Of a DNA stretch of 64,000 nucleotides, positions 36,537 to 47,797 are shown piece by piece. Position numbers and translations under genes: made by a program. Within the stretch, counting starts at the first letter, position 1, and every line of letters begins with the position of its first letter. Origin of the DNA: Cloeon dipterum (Eukaryota > Arthropoda > Insecta > Ephemeroptera > Baetidae); assembly GCF_949628265.1 (NCBI RefSeq), contig NC_088788.1, positions 11,842,001-11,906,000 of the forward strand. Reading direction: 5' to 3'. The notes below the pieces were generated by a model that was not told where the DNA came from, did no database searches, and was given only the letters and a program-made list of their open reading frames with translations.

Positions 36537-38555
36537 TCAAATGACACCACTCTGGTTTGCGAAATTTTTGTATTTTTCAAAGTCGGCGCTGCTGTTTGTT
36601 GGTGCTACTTGCTGCAGTGACGCAACAAAATCTGCCAATTCCACATTTCTTGTTACGACCTGAAAGTGAATGAGAATTTAGAAACCCCCAATTATTTCCA
36701 CTTGAGGCTTACCAAGTGGGGAGGAAATTCGTCAAGCGTTCCTTTCATTGCAACATAATCTTGTTCATTTGTTGGTTGCAATTGGCCATCTGCAATAATT
36801 GATTAAATGTTGGATCTTAAATTATTTCCCAATAGTGATCACCTGCAGTGTATTTCCAAAATTGGGCAAATCTTAGCTCCCTTACTGGCTGAAGCAAAGC
36901 ACATTGAGCCATTTGTTCCAAATCCGATCCCGTATATCCTTCAGTCTTATCCAAAATTTCAGTCCAGTCAATGAGCTGTCCGCAGCTCATCATGCTCTCA
37001 TATTTGGCCAAGAACTTGAGCCGCGACTCCCTGACGGATTTTAAATTAAATAAAAATAATGATGTCACCTATGAGAGCAGCACCTATCTGGTGATCCTAT
37101 GTACACCTTTCTCTGGAATCGGCGAAGAAACGCTTTGTCCAAATCCCACGGACAATTTGTAGCACAGATGACGAAAATGTCGTTCTGCGAGGATGCATCC
37201 ATTTGAACCAAGAGCTCAGTTTTCAGCCTATAAATCATGAAGATATGCGTACACAAAAATATTAAAAATCACCTTCGTGAGTGGTCGGCCTCATCGGTGC
37301 TCCTAGCTTTGCACAAACTGTCGATTTCATCGATGAAAATCACAATCTTTTTCTCCCCTCTATCATACTTCATGTTGAAGAGCTCTTTAATTAGCCTTTA
37401 AAAGAGAAAGTAACTTATTAAATTCAACCAGAATTTATAATTACTTCTCTGATTCTCCCAGCCACACAGAGAGCAGATCACTTGAGGAAATGCAGTAAAA
37501 GTCGGCTGACACTTCTGCAGCTACAGAATGCGCCAAATATGTTTTCCCGGTTCCAGGAGGGCCATAGAGCAAGATCGAACTGATCTTCTTCCTCAATCCT
37601 GCAGGATGAAACATTACTTAAGCATTTTTTAAAATTTATTTTTAGTGCCTTCAAAGAGATGGGGAAACTTCATTGGCATGATCAGAGCTTCGTGGAAAGT
37701 AGATTTCGCTTCCTCGAGCCCAACGATTTCGAGCAGCCCTCGGCTTTTTGGTGTGGTCCTGGTGGATGAAATTGCATCCCTCCTTCTTTTAGCAGCAGAG
37801 GCATCATCATCTTCAGATCTTACCTTGTACTTGGTTGCACCATCAGCTATATGAGTTTCGTATCGTAAATTATCAAAATGAGATTGTATAAATTTGTCAT
37901 ACAATTGCAATTCTGACTAGCTGATACAAGATTGGTAGAATTGCTGGACAGTGATGTTTTGCAAGAGCTGAGTGAGTCGGATAATGTCTCTGGAGAGGAA
38001 TTATCCCCAGTTGAAGAGCTGCCTAAAATTTGCACCAAAGCACGCTGGATTTTTTTAATTCACGTTATTAATTGATTTAGAAAATTATTTTGCGACCAAA
38101 ATGACAAACCTTCAGCATGATATTTTCCTCCTCTAGTGAAACCTCATGGCCAGGCGTCTGATTAGCCGCAGATCCAGCAATTCCACATCTTGAGAGCAAT
38201 TGGTCGTACCAAATATCATCTAAGTCAAAGTCTGCATTCTTTTCTGCATCATTGTCATAAATTTGCTGATCTTCCTGACGAAAAAACGTAACCATGGCTT
38301 CTATCGATTCACCTTACGCAATCAAATATTGAATTATCGTTATTTTTAATTATTGTTAAGTTAAGGATTTCGATTTTTTTATTAAATTTTCTGATTTTTA
38401 CCTCTTGGCTGCTGATAAACGTTCTGAAAACAATTTTCATTCATTGTGGGCTCAACTGGGAGAGCGTTAGGAGGCCGCAGCAAATGGGACACCATGCTAA
38501 ACTCATCACTCTCCATTTCAGAAAGCATGTCCTCAACTGAACTGTTCTCAGACAT
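36537..38555 (-). CDS. VPS4-like AAA ATPase without evident MIT domain
   Basis: Minus-strand exons: 38555-38402, 38300-38110, 38044-37918, 37846-37649, 37598-37445, 37395-37273, 37227-37084, 37030-36843, 36789-36713 and 36659-36537, in phase, 492 residues. The AAA module is complete: Walker A GPPGTGKT (236-243), Walker B IFIDEID (295-301), sensor region [11 protein letters not shown], Arg-finger segment [12 protein letters not shown]. The C-terminus ([20 protein letters not shown] ... FEKYKNF) matches the Vps4-specific C-terminal region. Closest class is Vps4, which dismantles ESCRT-III. The first 160 residues are acidic and Ser-rich ([20 protein letters not shown]) with no three-helix MIT pattern. 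The donor at 37648 is GC. The least certain junction is 37918/37846. An upstream non-coding exon is likely (TTTGCAG just before the ATG). Confidence 0.75.
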
Positions 38556-39307
38556 GCTGCAAAGAATAAAATTAAAATAAAACAAGTAAAATAATAAAAA
38601 TCCGTATCTTTGATAATATCTGCAAACTCAAACGTAATAAATAAAATATTCAACATATATTATATTATGTAGTATAAAATATTGTAATATTTTTTTACAA
38701 TCTTTTGTATCTACGTATTGTGTACATACATACGTCGTGGTAATGTTCCAAAAATCACTTCGTTTTAGAGCGCACAAACTGATTTTCAACGCATTTAATA
38801 ATAATCAAAAATATGATGAGTAGTTGAATTGAAATTAATTTTAAGTTACAAAAAGTTAAAATACAAAGTATGATACCTGCTTGGATGTTATATGTTATGT
38901 AGAGGATTATTTGCTGAAAACTGGAACTACAAAAGCAGCTGGTATCGTGGTTGAAGGTTGAAGCGAAGTGGTAAGAAACTAGAGGTTATATTATAGAGGT
39001 TTATAAATAATTTCAAGGAAATTACAAAGCTGGATCTGCAGAATCCTTCGCAAATAAACAAAACTATAGCTCTTTTCGGTAGCTTCGGTTCTGCACTGCT
39101 CTCGCTCTCTATTTTTCCTTTCCCGCTCTCCCTGCATTCTCGCGGCCAAACTGCCCAATCGCTGGTCACATAATATTTTTGACCCCGCCCACATTTTAAA
39201 ACATGTGTGAGGCTCCGGCGTCAAGAAAACATTGGCTCGTGTGAAAATGGAAAAGACCCCAACTCGAAAGGAAAACTAATTTGATAGGGTTATTTCGTCT
39301 CTTCACA
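38556..39307. promoter_or_regulatory. Shared divergent promoter region, AAA gene and mtTFB2
   Basis: 752 nt separate the two start codons, and the genes point away from each other. The stretch should contain both promoters and a 5' non-coding exon for the AAA gene. Most GC-rich part is about 39070-39250. No TATA box is evident. Confidence 0.5.
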
Positions 39308-41460
39308 ATGAGCACGGTGAGTTAGAAACTATGGAAATGGACCTGCTTATTTTTAACTGTTCATCGATACGATTTTTTTTCCTAAATTTAAAAATAGATA
39401 TGTACATACGAGACAAGATGCATCACTAAACTTGTCTGTTTTGAAAATTTTAAATAATCTTAAAATTCTCTCATTGATGCTAAGTTTTTCTTTGCAGATA
39501 TCAATTTCGTCTACAATGACTAGGCAGCTGCTTGCAATTTTAACAAGAAATTGTTCGACGTCGGCAAAACCCCTTGCCAAACCTAGCAAATATGTGCCTA
39601 AAAAAGCAAAATATGTTAATGAGATCAACGATTACCTCCAATCGTCACCCTTTAGGAAAAGTGCTGACAGCATTCCATCCACCTTTAAAAACTGTAACAG
39701 TTGTCCTCCCGAAACGTTGATCTGCATCGATTCAACGACAGCTGGTGATAGTTTGGATTTTTTTTACTTTTTAACATTTTTCTTACTTAAACCATTTTCA
39801 GATACAATTGCGGATAGAATTGCTTCCAGTGCATCCTACATTACGTCTTCAATAGATCGCACACCAGTCTTGGAAATGTCTCCTGGTCCAGGTCTTGTTT
39901 CAAGCGAGCTGCTGAAAAGAGGAGTTAACAATTTGAGACTCTACGAGCCAAACCCAGTCCTGAACTCAAATCTCCAAGACCTGGCAAAGAAGAACAAACA
40001 GCGGGTCAATGTTTTCCCTCACGACTTAAATAGTTTGGCAAAGCTTATTTATGTTGACCAAGTCAGCAAAAGTGACAACATGGGCACCATAATGCACGGC
40101 ATAAAGCGACTCGAGCCACCAGGTATGTGGCAAATCAAACATCTGATTAGATAAGACTGTATATCCTGAAGAATAATTTTTAGAACTAAAAATCTGGTAT
40201 TGTATTGCAACTCTTTGTTATTTCCTGACAAGAACAATACCAAAAATACCTGACTGGAATATTTAAATACGTCTGCTGAATTGCTGATATCATTTTTTAC
40301 ATAAAAGTAATGACAGTTACAAATAATAATATATGATAGATGGCTGGTTTTTCATTGTCTAAAAGTGTCTGAAAATACTGGAATGTAAAACAATGGATCT
40401 ACACCTCATCAAACCTAATATTTGCATAAAAACCCTCCGAAGTAACATTTTTTACAAGAAAAATACTTAAATTCGCATAACAATACTATATCATATTTTT
40501 TTTACTTCAGATGAAACCAGAAATAAAGACGTTCTAAATTAAATGTAACAATCTGTTTTGCTTTTCCAGAAATAACTAGCGTTGTTGTCGGAGCTTGTCC
40601 GAATCCCATATTCGTACACCTTCTGCCGTATATGACGGCAAACAACCAAGGCTTTCCTCAGTATGGGTTGACTGAGTACTTTTTAATCGTCCACCCTTAC
40701 AATTATCTGGTAGGTAATATTGGGTACTGTTCTGTATCGTGTTTTTAACTAAATAGCATTTTACAGAGAATGAACGCAGAACCTGGAAAGCATTACTACA
40801 GATATAGGTACCATTCTGTTGCCACGCAAATATTCTACAACATTGAACTGCTGGAGAAGTTGGATCGAAAATCATTTTTGCCCTGGGAGAAACCCTATCA
40901 GCCGAAGCAACGAGATAAACAAATCAAGGTACCAAAGTATTGCCAGTGAATTGGCTGACATTTATAAATAAAACTATTCCTCAGCTCTTTACCCATGACG
41001 AGGAATATTTATATCTACTCCGCCTAACACCAAAAAAGCCTTCCTATGAACTGAGCCCACTGGAGAAGCAGCAGCTTTGGTACTTCTTGCGCTACAATTT
41101 GTTTGCGAGGAAGGCAGAGGTGTTCACGCTATTCAAGTAAGTGTTAAGTAAAGCTTAGAGAAACGTGTCTAAACTGTCACCAAACTGAGCAGAAAGTGGA
41201 TCCCGGAATGCGTTTCTAGACTGGAGCAATTTGGAATTGACGAGAAAACCTGCATTGGCGAGCTGAGCCCTGATATGTTGCTGAGGCTGTTCCTGGCATT
41301 CATAAAATGGCCTGAATTTCCCTACTGCTCATTCAACTCTTCAATGGAAATGTCTTTCCTCAAGAGCAACTTCAATTTCATCGAATCTGCAAGTGAAAAG
41401 GAGCAGCTCGTACCTGTTGGTGAGAACAGCCCTTTTTTACTGAGGAAGGAGTTTTATTAA
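39308..41460 (+). CDS. mtTFB2: Mitochondrial transcription factor B2 (rRNA dimethylase-like)
   Basis: Exons 39308-39316, 39498-39744, 39802-40122, 40570-40709, 40767-40928, 40985-41136 and 41193-41460 join in phase into 432 residues. The KsgA/Dim1-type SAM-binding motif appears as VLEMSPGPGLVSSELLKRG (from about 108), followed by LRLYEPN. The central part fits the TFB family: VVVGACPNPIFVHLLPYM and YHSVATQIFYNIELLEKLD. The N-terminus (MSTISISSTMTRQLLAILTR) looks like a mitochondrial presequence. TFB2 proteins act with mitochondrial RNA polymerase in promoter opening. B2 rather than B1 is preferred because the methylase motifs are diverged and there is a long C-terminal extension. The first coding exon is just three codons. 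Confidence 0.82.
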
Positions 41461-42422
41461 TTAGACTACAATTCCATGAATTCAATTATTACTAGGTTTG
41501 TGAATTTTAGACAGACTTATTTCGAATCATATAGTCATCTCTTTTAAGAAAATAATTGTTTTAGACAGTTCATTAGCTGTCAGCCAATTAGATCGTTTTT
41601 TTAGTTAAAGTATTTTACCCTTAATATGGAATTTTGCGGAAAAACTAATGTTTTTTTATAAAAGGTTTAATTTTTTACGAATATAACTGCACATTTCGAG
41701 ATCTGCAATATTTAGAATGACACAATAGGTGTGAATTTAAGATCAAAAATTTGTCAGGAGTTTCATTAGATAATTTTGTTACATCTTAAAATATTATACC
41801 ACTTGATGATACAGCTCGAGCTCTCTTTTCAATGAGTCCCATGTTAAAAGAATTTCCTGACGCTTGCTAATCTTTCATTGAAATTTTAAAAACCAATATT
41901 TTGTGTTGCTTTCTTTGCTTTCTTGATATCAAGGAATTAAATGTCTAGGTGTAATAAAATCGATTCTTTTACTGGCGTAAAAAATATAGTTATCTGGCTA
42001 AATAAAGAACAAAACAATTTTGAGTTGGAAAATCTAAAATAAAATGCTTTATCTCTTGAGGAAAAGATATTGGATTATATATATAGCATTTTTTGAATCA
42101 AAAAATTTAGTTGGTTATGGACTTATCAGTCAATTTAGACGGTTTGGGTAGCTTTAGATGGTTTTATATAATTATAAATTTGGCTCAATTTTTTCTGTAC
42201 TCATTTGACGATTCCCCAACAATTAGAAAGTTCAGTAAAAATGGTCGATTCTAAATTTCATAACTTAAAATAGAACTTAACAAAATCCAGTTACTCTAAA
42301 TAGGGAAAACAAGGAGAGGTAAATCGAGATAAGTATGTTATCATAGTTGGTTTATTTTTCATAAAAAATTGGAGCATTTGGGCAAATAAATATACATATA
42401 TAAATACTGCGGCTAAGGTCCG
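41461..42422. other. Convergent intergenic region
   Basis: 3' flanks of mtTFB2 (+) and the secreted protein gene (-). AT-rich, no gene seen. TTTATT at 42351-42356 is an AATAAA for the minus-strand gene. Confidence 0.6.
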
Positions 42423-43722
42423 TTAGAAAATAACAGACATGAGGAAAGTCTTGACTGCGCCCATCAAATTGTCAGAGTCGGACTTGCAGCTCTTGAATTC
42501 AGCTGCACAGTCTCCGTTCGAACGTCCGACTTCCAATGCCCGCTGGTACTCGGACGAGTTGAAAATGTTCTCGGACGTGGCTTGGCTGGAAGCAGATAAA
42601 AATTCAAATTCCTCTCTTTGCGACAGTCATAAAAATCTTTACCTGGTGATGTCGCTGATGACCTTTTCGTAGTCAGAGGCGGCACCTTCCTTAACCTTCA
42701 CGCTGGCCTTCTGCACGAAAGAGCAGAGAGCCCTTTGCGCGCAGCTCGCAGCGTCAATGTGGTTGGTGGCGAGAGCGTCGTTCAGTTTGCTGAGGAAAGC
42801 CACGGCCGCGCTGTCAGGTTCTGCGTCAGTGCCTGAAAATGATCGAAATTCAGATTTTTTCCCCTCTGCCGCTGCTCCTCAAAACTCACTCCTGGCTTGG
42901 TAGTTGTAGCAGTCTCGTCCGGTGTTGGGGAACAACAGTTTGGGCACCAGGAAGATAAGGCCCAGACCGATGGCACCGCCGACCAGAAGTCCACCCAGGT
43001 CGAGTTTCAGGGGAGAGGTGGCTCCGTACTGGCCGGTGCCGGTGCTATACGTGCCCTGCTAGGAAAGCGTTGGTAGAAAACCAAGTTTGCGTTTGATCAA
43101 AGGTCTTCTTACGGGGTAAATTGAGTTGGAGAGGAAGCCAAAGCGGGGACTGGCACCTGAAGCATCTTGGTCTTTATCCTTGGCCTGCAGTTCCTTGGCA
43201 CTGGGAAGGAGGGTTTGCCTGGATTTTCTAACACGATTTAGCGTTATTCTCGAGGAACGGTGCACTTGAAATTAATTCAGACTAACTGACGTTAGATTTT
43301 TTTGTTCATTGTGATTGAAGAATTGAAATGTTTGATTCTAGGTTCTGTAATCCACGGAAGGTCGGAGAGGATGAATTCATTGAGTGAAGAACTCGTAACT
43401 TAAAAGACATCTGGATGCGTCTTTTATAGAGATAAAAATACTTTTATGTGTGAAAAGTAATAAATTTATCTTGAAAACATTGAAACTTGAAATCAAAATC
43501 ATCAGATTTTCAATTAAAATCTAAATAATTTACAATATTATACCCAACACGCAAAATATCCAAGTCTTACCCGTGAGCAGGCTCGTTCTTGCCTGGGTGT
43601 GCGGCCGCCGCGCCGAGCACCACCACCAAACCTACGGCCAAAACCACTGCTTGCTTCTGAAACACCTTTGAAGTCCGTGAGTAAAGCGGTGCACTGCGAA
43701 TCCCAATAGCAGTGCTTACCAT
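42423..43722 (-). CDS. Secreted or membrane protein, DM4/12-like cysteine pattern
   Basis: Minus-strand exons 43722-43720 (ATG only), 43656-43571, 43218-43113, 43058-42890, 42832-42643 and 42585-42423 join in phase into 238 residues. The N-terminus (MKQAVVLAVGLVVVLGAAAA) is a signal peptide. Residues about 81-105 hold one strongly hydrophobic segment in the context LKLDLGGLLVGG ... LIFLVPKLLF, then a C-terminal domain with spaced cysteines: IDAASCAQRALC ... EYQRALEVGRSNGDCAAEFKSC. That C-x5-C ... C-x5-C layout recalls the insect DM4/12 (PF07841-type) family, but I could not verify it. Function unknown. The initiator codon is the last codon of exon 1, which is therefore otherwise all 5' UTR. 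A TATA box lies 58 nt upstream. Confidence 0.75.
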
Positions 43723-43780
43723 GATGCTGGAGATGCTGAGATAGAACCCCGAATGAATGATGTAGCTTGGCAGGCGCCGT

Positions 43781-43787
43781 CTTTATA
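43781..43787 (-). promoter_or_regulatory. TATA box of the DM4/12-like gene
   Basis: TATAAAG on the minus strand about 60 nt upstream of the ATG at 43722, giving a start near 43757 and a very short 5' UTR. Confidence 0.6.
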
Positions 43788-45966
43788 GTGTGTCGTCACT
43801 TTCGCCGGGCACGCATGCATGCGCTCCGCACAAAGCTGCATTGTGTCACTCGCGCAAATTGCCCGCGCCACACGCATTGTTGACACGGACGAAGCGTTCC
43901 TTCCATTCTTCGCCTGCATTGTCTTTACTTGCGAAGAGACAAGCGCTGCTCTTCTCGTGGTTATCGCACACCGAGCCAACACGGGTTACACGCCAGGAAC
44001 ATACTTGCGCCGAAACTCTCGTTTCACTCTCATTGTTGGAGCCACACGGAGTTACACAAACGCGCAAATGACGATGATGCGGAGGAGGCGGTCCTTTTGA
44101 TGCTCTGCTGATTCCGGCTGCAATATTTTGTTGATGTAAACGCTTAATTGCTCTAATGATAGGACTTTTCAATCAAAGTCTGGCGGAAAATGAGAAGTGA
44201 TGCAATCAATTTCTAATTTTAGCGTGTCTCGTTAGATTGAGAGGAAAATATTTGCACTAGTCTTTGGCCTGTTAATATAAAGAAGTTTCAGATTTGTTTT
44301 AAGAGGTTTTCTTGATTATTGCTGATGCTTGTATTTTAATTAAAACTTAACTGTCAACTCTAAAGCTACATAGTTATAAGTAAGCTAACATTAAAGTTCT
44401 GTTTATCTTCAGTTTGCAAGCTATATTTTTGCTATATTTCATATTTATAGTAAGTTAGTACTTTATATATAATACATGCAAAAAAGGAACATGCTCAATG
44501 AATTTGTGCACTTAAGCACGATTCAAACCTATTAATTTTTTAATAAAAAATAATATAGCAAATTATGGAGCTTTGAAGTATATGAAAGAGAAATCGTTTT
44601 TATAAAATTTAAATTATTGAGTGGCGTTCTTTAACCGAATATTGAATCAAATTTTCGTTCAACTACGATGGTTGCTTAAAAGTAGACTCTATTTGCCGAG
44701 ATTATTGTATTTGATTATTCTCGCAGTACTAAATTCATAAATTATTTTATGGTTAAATAACACGCAAGAAAGGGTGAACAGAACTAGCAAAATACTTAAA
44801 AAATATTATTTTCAGTGTAATCTCTCGCCTCACTGAACCGTAAATTTGATTGATGTGTGATTTTTTGCATTCAATAACAGTCCAGATTTTTTAATTGGTA
44901 CAAGAAAATCGCGAATATGTTTGTTAATTCTGATTAAAAATAGTTAAGCAAATTCGATTAAAAGGAAACCAAGCTTTTATTTTTGTCAGTAAATTCTTCT
45001 GGATTATTTACTTCCAGATATATATGACTATGTAAGAAATTTTCGGTGTACATACAAAAGCAGGAAATTTAATCGACTTAACTAATGTGCGCATATTTCA
45101 TTTTGCAAATCCAAAAATGAACAATTGATAGATTTGTTTCATAACATTTTTTCTCTGTGTTAAAAATGATCCCTTAGTGATACAATTTTCAGTGTTTAAT
45201 AAATGCTTCATCATTGCAATCACATGAGCAAAAGCAAAAATAACAAGCATAAACGCGCGAAACGAAATAATGAGTTGACGTGGGCATGAGCCACGCACTA
45301 AAGGTTAATAAATTAATGCAGCACACAATTTTTTTTACAATTGCTCGCTGATAAAGAGTATATTTTGATGCGCCTCAGTCTATCAGTTTTTGTTGTCTAG
45401 TAGAAAATAAATCCGCGCTCCAGGTGTCAACTTTCATTTATGAAATCTAGCCGCTGAAACTTGGGTTCGAATTTCATATGTAAGCAAAAATAAAGTTTTT
45501 TTATTTACTTCACCGACGGATTTCTCTTAAAATGTTGTAAAACAGTCCACTTATTTTACTTTACTTGTATTGTTTCGTTTTTGTTAATGTGCTTAAAGTC
45601 GTTCAGGTTCGACTGGCGGCGAAATGCGCACAAACAACTGTTGCGTCAATATTTTCGTGTCAATGTTGTGGAATTCAAGAATACTTATTCCGCTTCTCTC
45701 GTGAGATGAGCACCATACTTTTACTCGACGGCGCGGCATATCACGCAAACTTCCTACCTTAAAGCACCGCCGCGTGCTATTATTAGAAGTAGACTGCAGA
45801 CGACACTCTCCGGAACATCCTTTCTTTCTTCCTACGTCCGGACTGTCGAAAATTGTGCAATTGCTAATTGCAACCGGACTCATGAGTTTCCTGAAAAGGG
45901 GGAGTTTGGAGTTAAAATAACTAGGAGATGCTGCCTGAGCAACTCACAATTCACACCGCAGCTACC
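43788..45966. other. Intergenic DNA
   Basis: Upstream regions of the divergent secreted-protein genes. AT-rich from 44200 on, with a GC-richer patch up to about 44110 that is open in several frames by composition only. No gene seen. Confidence 0.6.
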
Positions 45967-46443
45967 ATGGAGCGAACATCTCTCATCTTGTGTCTCATCG
46001 TTCTGATCACTCCAGTCCTGGTCTCCTGCAGGTAGGATTTACATAGAGGCTTTATCCTCAGTCGGAATTGTAACGACTGTATCTGTAGACCGCAAGACTT
46101 GGATCATCGAGATGGGAAACAATACTCTCTCTTTGGCGCCGATCGCTTCATTAAGTTCCAAAACGGGGAAGGAGACGACTTAAAGGTTTTTCCTCTCATT
46201 TTTAACCAAGTCGTTGAATTTCTAACTATTTTTACCATCTTTTAGGTTGATTTTTCATTCAGTGTGCCATTCGTGAAGTTGCCTCTGAGAAGAAGACAAG
46301 GCGACGGCAAGTCTTCTGTGGACATTAATCTGAAGGGATTGGCGGTGGCTGCCAGTCTCAGCGCCATATCTTCCTTCATGAGCTTCGTCACCTCAAATTA
46401 CGACAGCACTCCCTCATCTGGACTGAAAATCTACAAGCACTGA
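45967..46443 (+). CDS. Small secreted protein, tandem paralogue 1
   Basis: Exons 45967-46031, 46089-46185 and 46246-46443 give 119 residues. The signal peptide MERTSLILCLIVLITPVLVS is followed after a phase-2 intron by RPQ, a charged spacer, then, after a phase-0 intron, FSVPFVKLPLRRRQGDGKSS and a hydrophobic core VDINLKGLAVAASLSAISSF. The exon phases, the RPQ after the first intron and the PFVxxP plus NLxG core are shared with the next gene. An RRR stretch could be a processing site (inference). I do not recognise the family; it may be secreted or membrane-anchored by the core helix. Confidence 0.72.
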
Positions 46444-46885
46444 TATTTTCCTGCCAGTTCCATTTATAATGATAATTTATTAATCAAAATATGCGAAATA
46501 CCTCTTGTAACATAGCTACTAATATTTATCGTGCTCATATTAATACATAGCTGATGTTTCTAGGAATTGTTAATTTAATGTAAGGTTATGCTCATTAAAT
46601 TAAATTATTTATTTACATAATCTTATGGTATTTTAATTGTGCCAAAACCCATGCATTCAGTTATCGAGAAAATTTGCAAATGGTTTAGAAGCGAATGCAA
46701 TTTTCACCAGACACGGTTTGCGATTGACGCATTTAAAGCGTCACACGCTCCAGTCGCACTAATAGCGATTGACACAAAATGCACATGGACAATCGACGCC
46801 GAAATGATTGTCATTGTGCTTGACGTTCGCTTCCTCGTCAGAAGGAAAGAGCTCGCACTCTTGTTTCTGCCGTAGTGGTGAAGGC
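46444..46885. other. Gap between the tandem paralogues
   Basis: 442 nt of 3' flank and promoter. ATTAAA-type poly(A) variants occur near 46595. Open in one frame from about 46639 but without family support. Confidence 0.5.
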
Positions 46886-47653
46886 ATGAGGCTTGCAGCT
46901 CCACTCATCTTTGCGCTCCTCGTTTGGGCCCTTGTGGTTTATGGCAGGTAAATCTCTTACCAATAATTATTGCTTCTTTAACAAACTTATGGCTCCTTGA
47001 CTTTACCCAATAGAAGCAAAATTAGAAAATTTTATTTCATTTTTGTTCTCTTATTGGACAGCAGCTGTTTTGTTTTGGAGTTCGTCATTTCTGATGAGGC
47101 TCAAGAGGCTAAAATAGCTGCTGCAAAGTACGAGAACGTTTGATCAATTTTCTTGTAGATTTCTGTCATCCATATCCTGTTTCGATAAATATGGAGAGGT
47201 TGCTAGAAAATCCTATTTTAGAATTTTTTTTAAATTCCTTGTTTATTAAAAGATTCAACACAGCTTCTGGTTAATTTTCGAGCATTAATGATGCTTTAGA
47301 AAATATTTTACTCCTTTCAGACCTCAGGGCAGAAAACGCATGCCAAGATCAGCTTTTGGATTCTCGCATCGAGGTCTGGGCGATGTGTCTGTGAGTTAAT
47401 TCATTTATCCCGCTAAACTATTTAAGTGATTTTTGTCTCACCAATTTTAAAGCTGGGCCTAGGAATCAATCTGCCATTTGTAACGATGCCAGGCAACACC
47501 ACTGATGGTTCTCCAGCGATTCAATTTAACTTGCGGGGCATTATCATTGCTGCTGGTATCGCCGCTGCCGCAGCTTTAATGAACCATGCACCGACGCCAA
47601 TGCCGGGCCAACACTACGTTGGAAATATCTGGAATGTCACTCTTCCCCTTTGA
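46886..47653 (+). CDS. Small secreted protein, tandem paralogue 2
   Basis: Exons 46886-46947, 47321-47390 and 47453-47653 give 110 residues. The signal peptide is MRLAAPLIFALLVWALVVYG. As in the upstream gene, the first intron is phase 2 and is followed by RPQ, the second is phase 0 and precedes LGLGINLPFVTMP. The core is IQFNLRGIIIAAGIAAAAAL. It has a basic GRKRMPRS site after RPQ. The C-terminus (HAPTPMPGQHYVGNIW) differs from the neighbour. No known family recognised. Tandem duplication is inferred from matching architecture and the shared motifs. Confidence 0.72.
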
Positions 47654-47697
47654 CATTGTTTGTTAACTTAATTTATTAAACCAATGGCCATAAACTT

Positions 47698-47710
47698 AAT
47701 AAACTTTATT
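47698..47710. terminator. Overlapping convergent poly(A) signals
   Basis: AATAAACTTTATT carries AATAAA on the plus strand (for secreted paralogue 2, 45 nt after its stop) and on the minus strand (for the asparaginase, 88 nt after its stop). Confidence 0.55.
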
Positions 47711-47797
47711 GTGTTTTTCTTGTTCTCTTTGTAACCTCTAATAAAAATACACAAAATTTTGACACCGTGTTAATAAGTCTTTGGATATTTCACTTGA

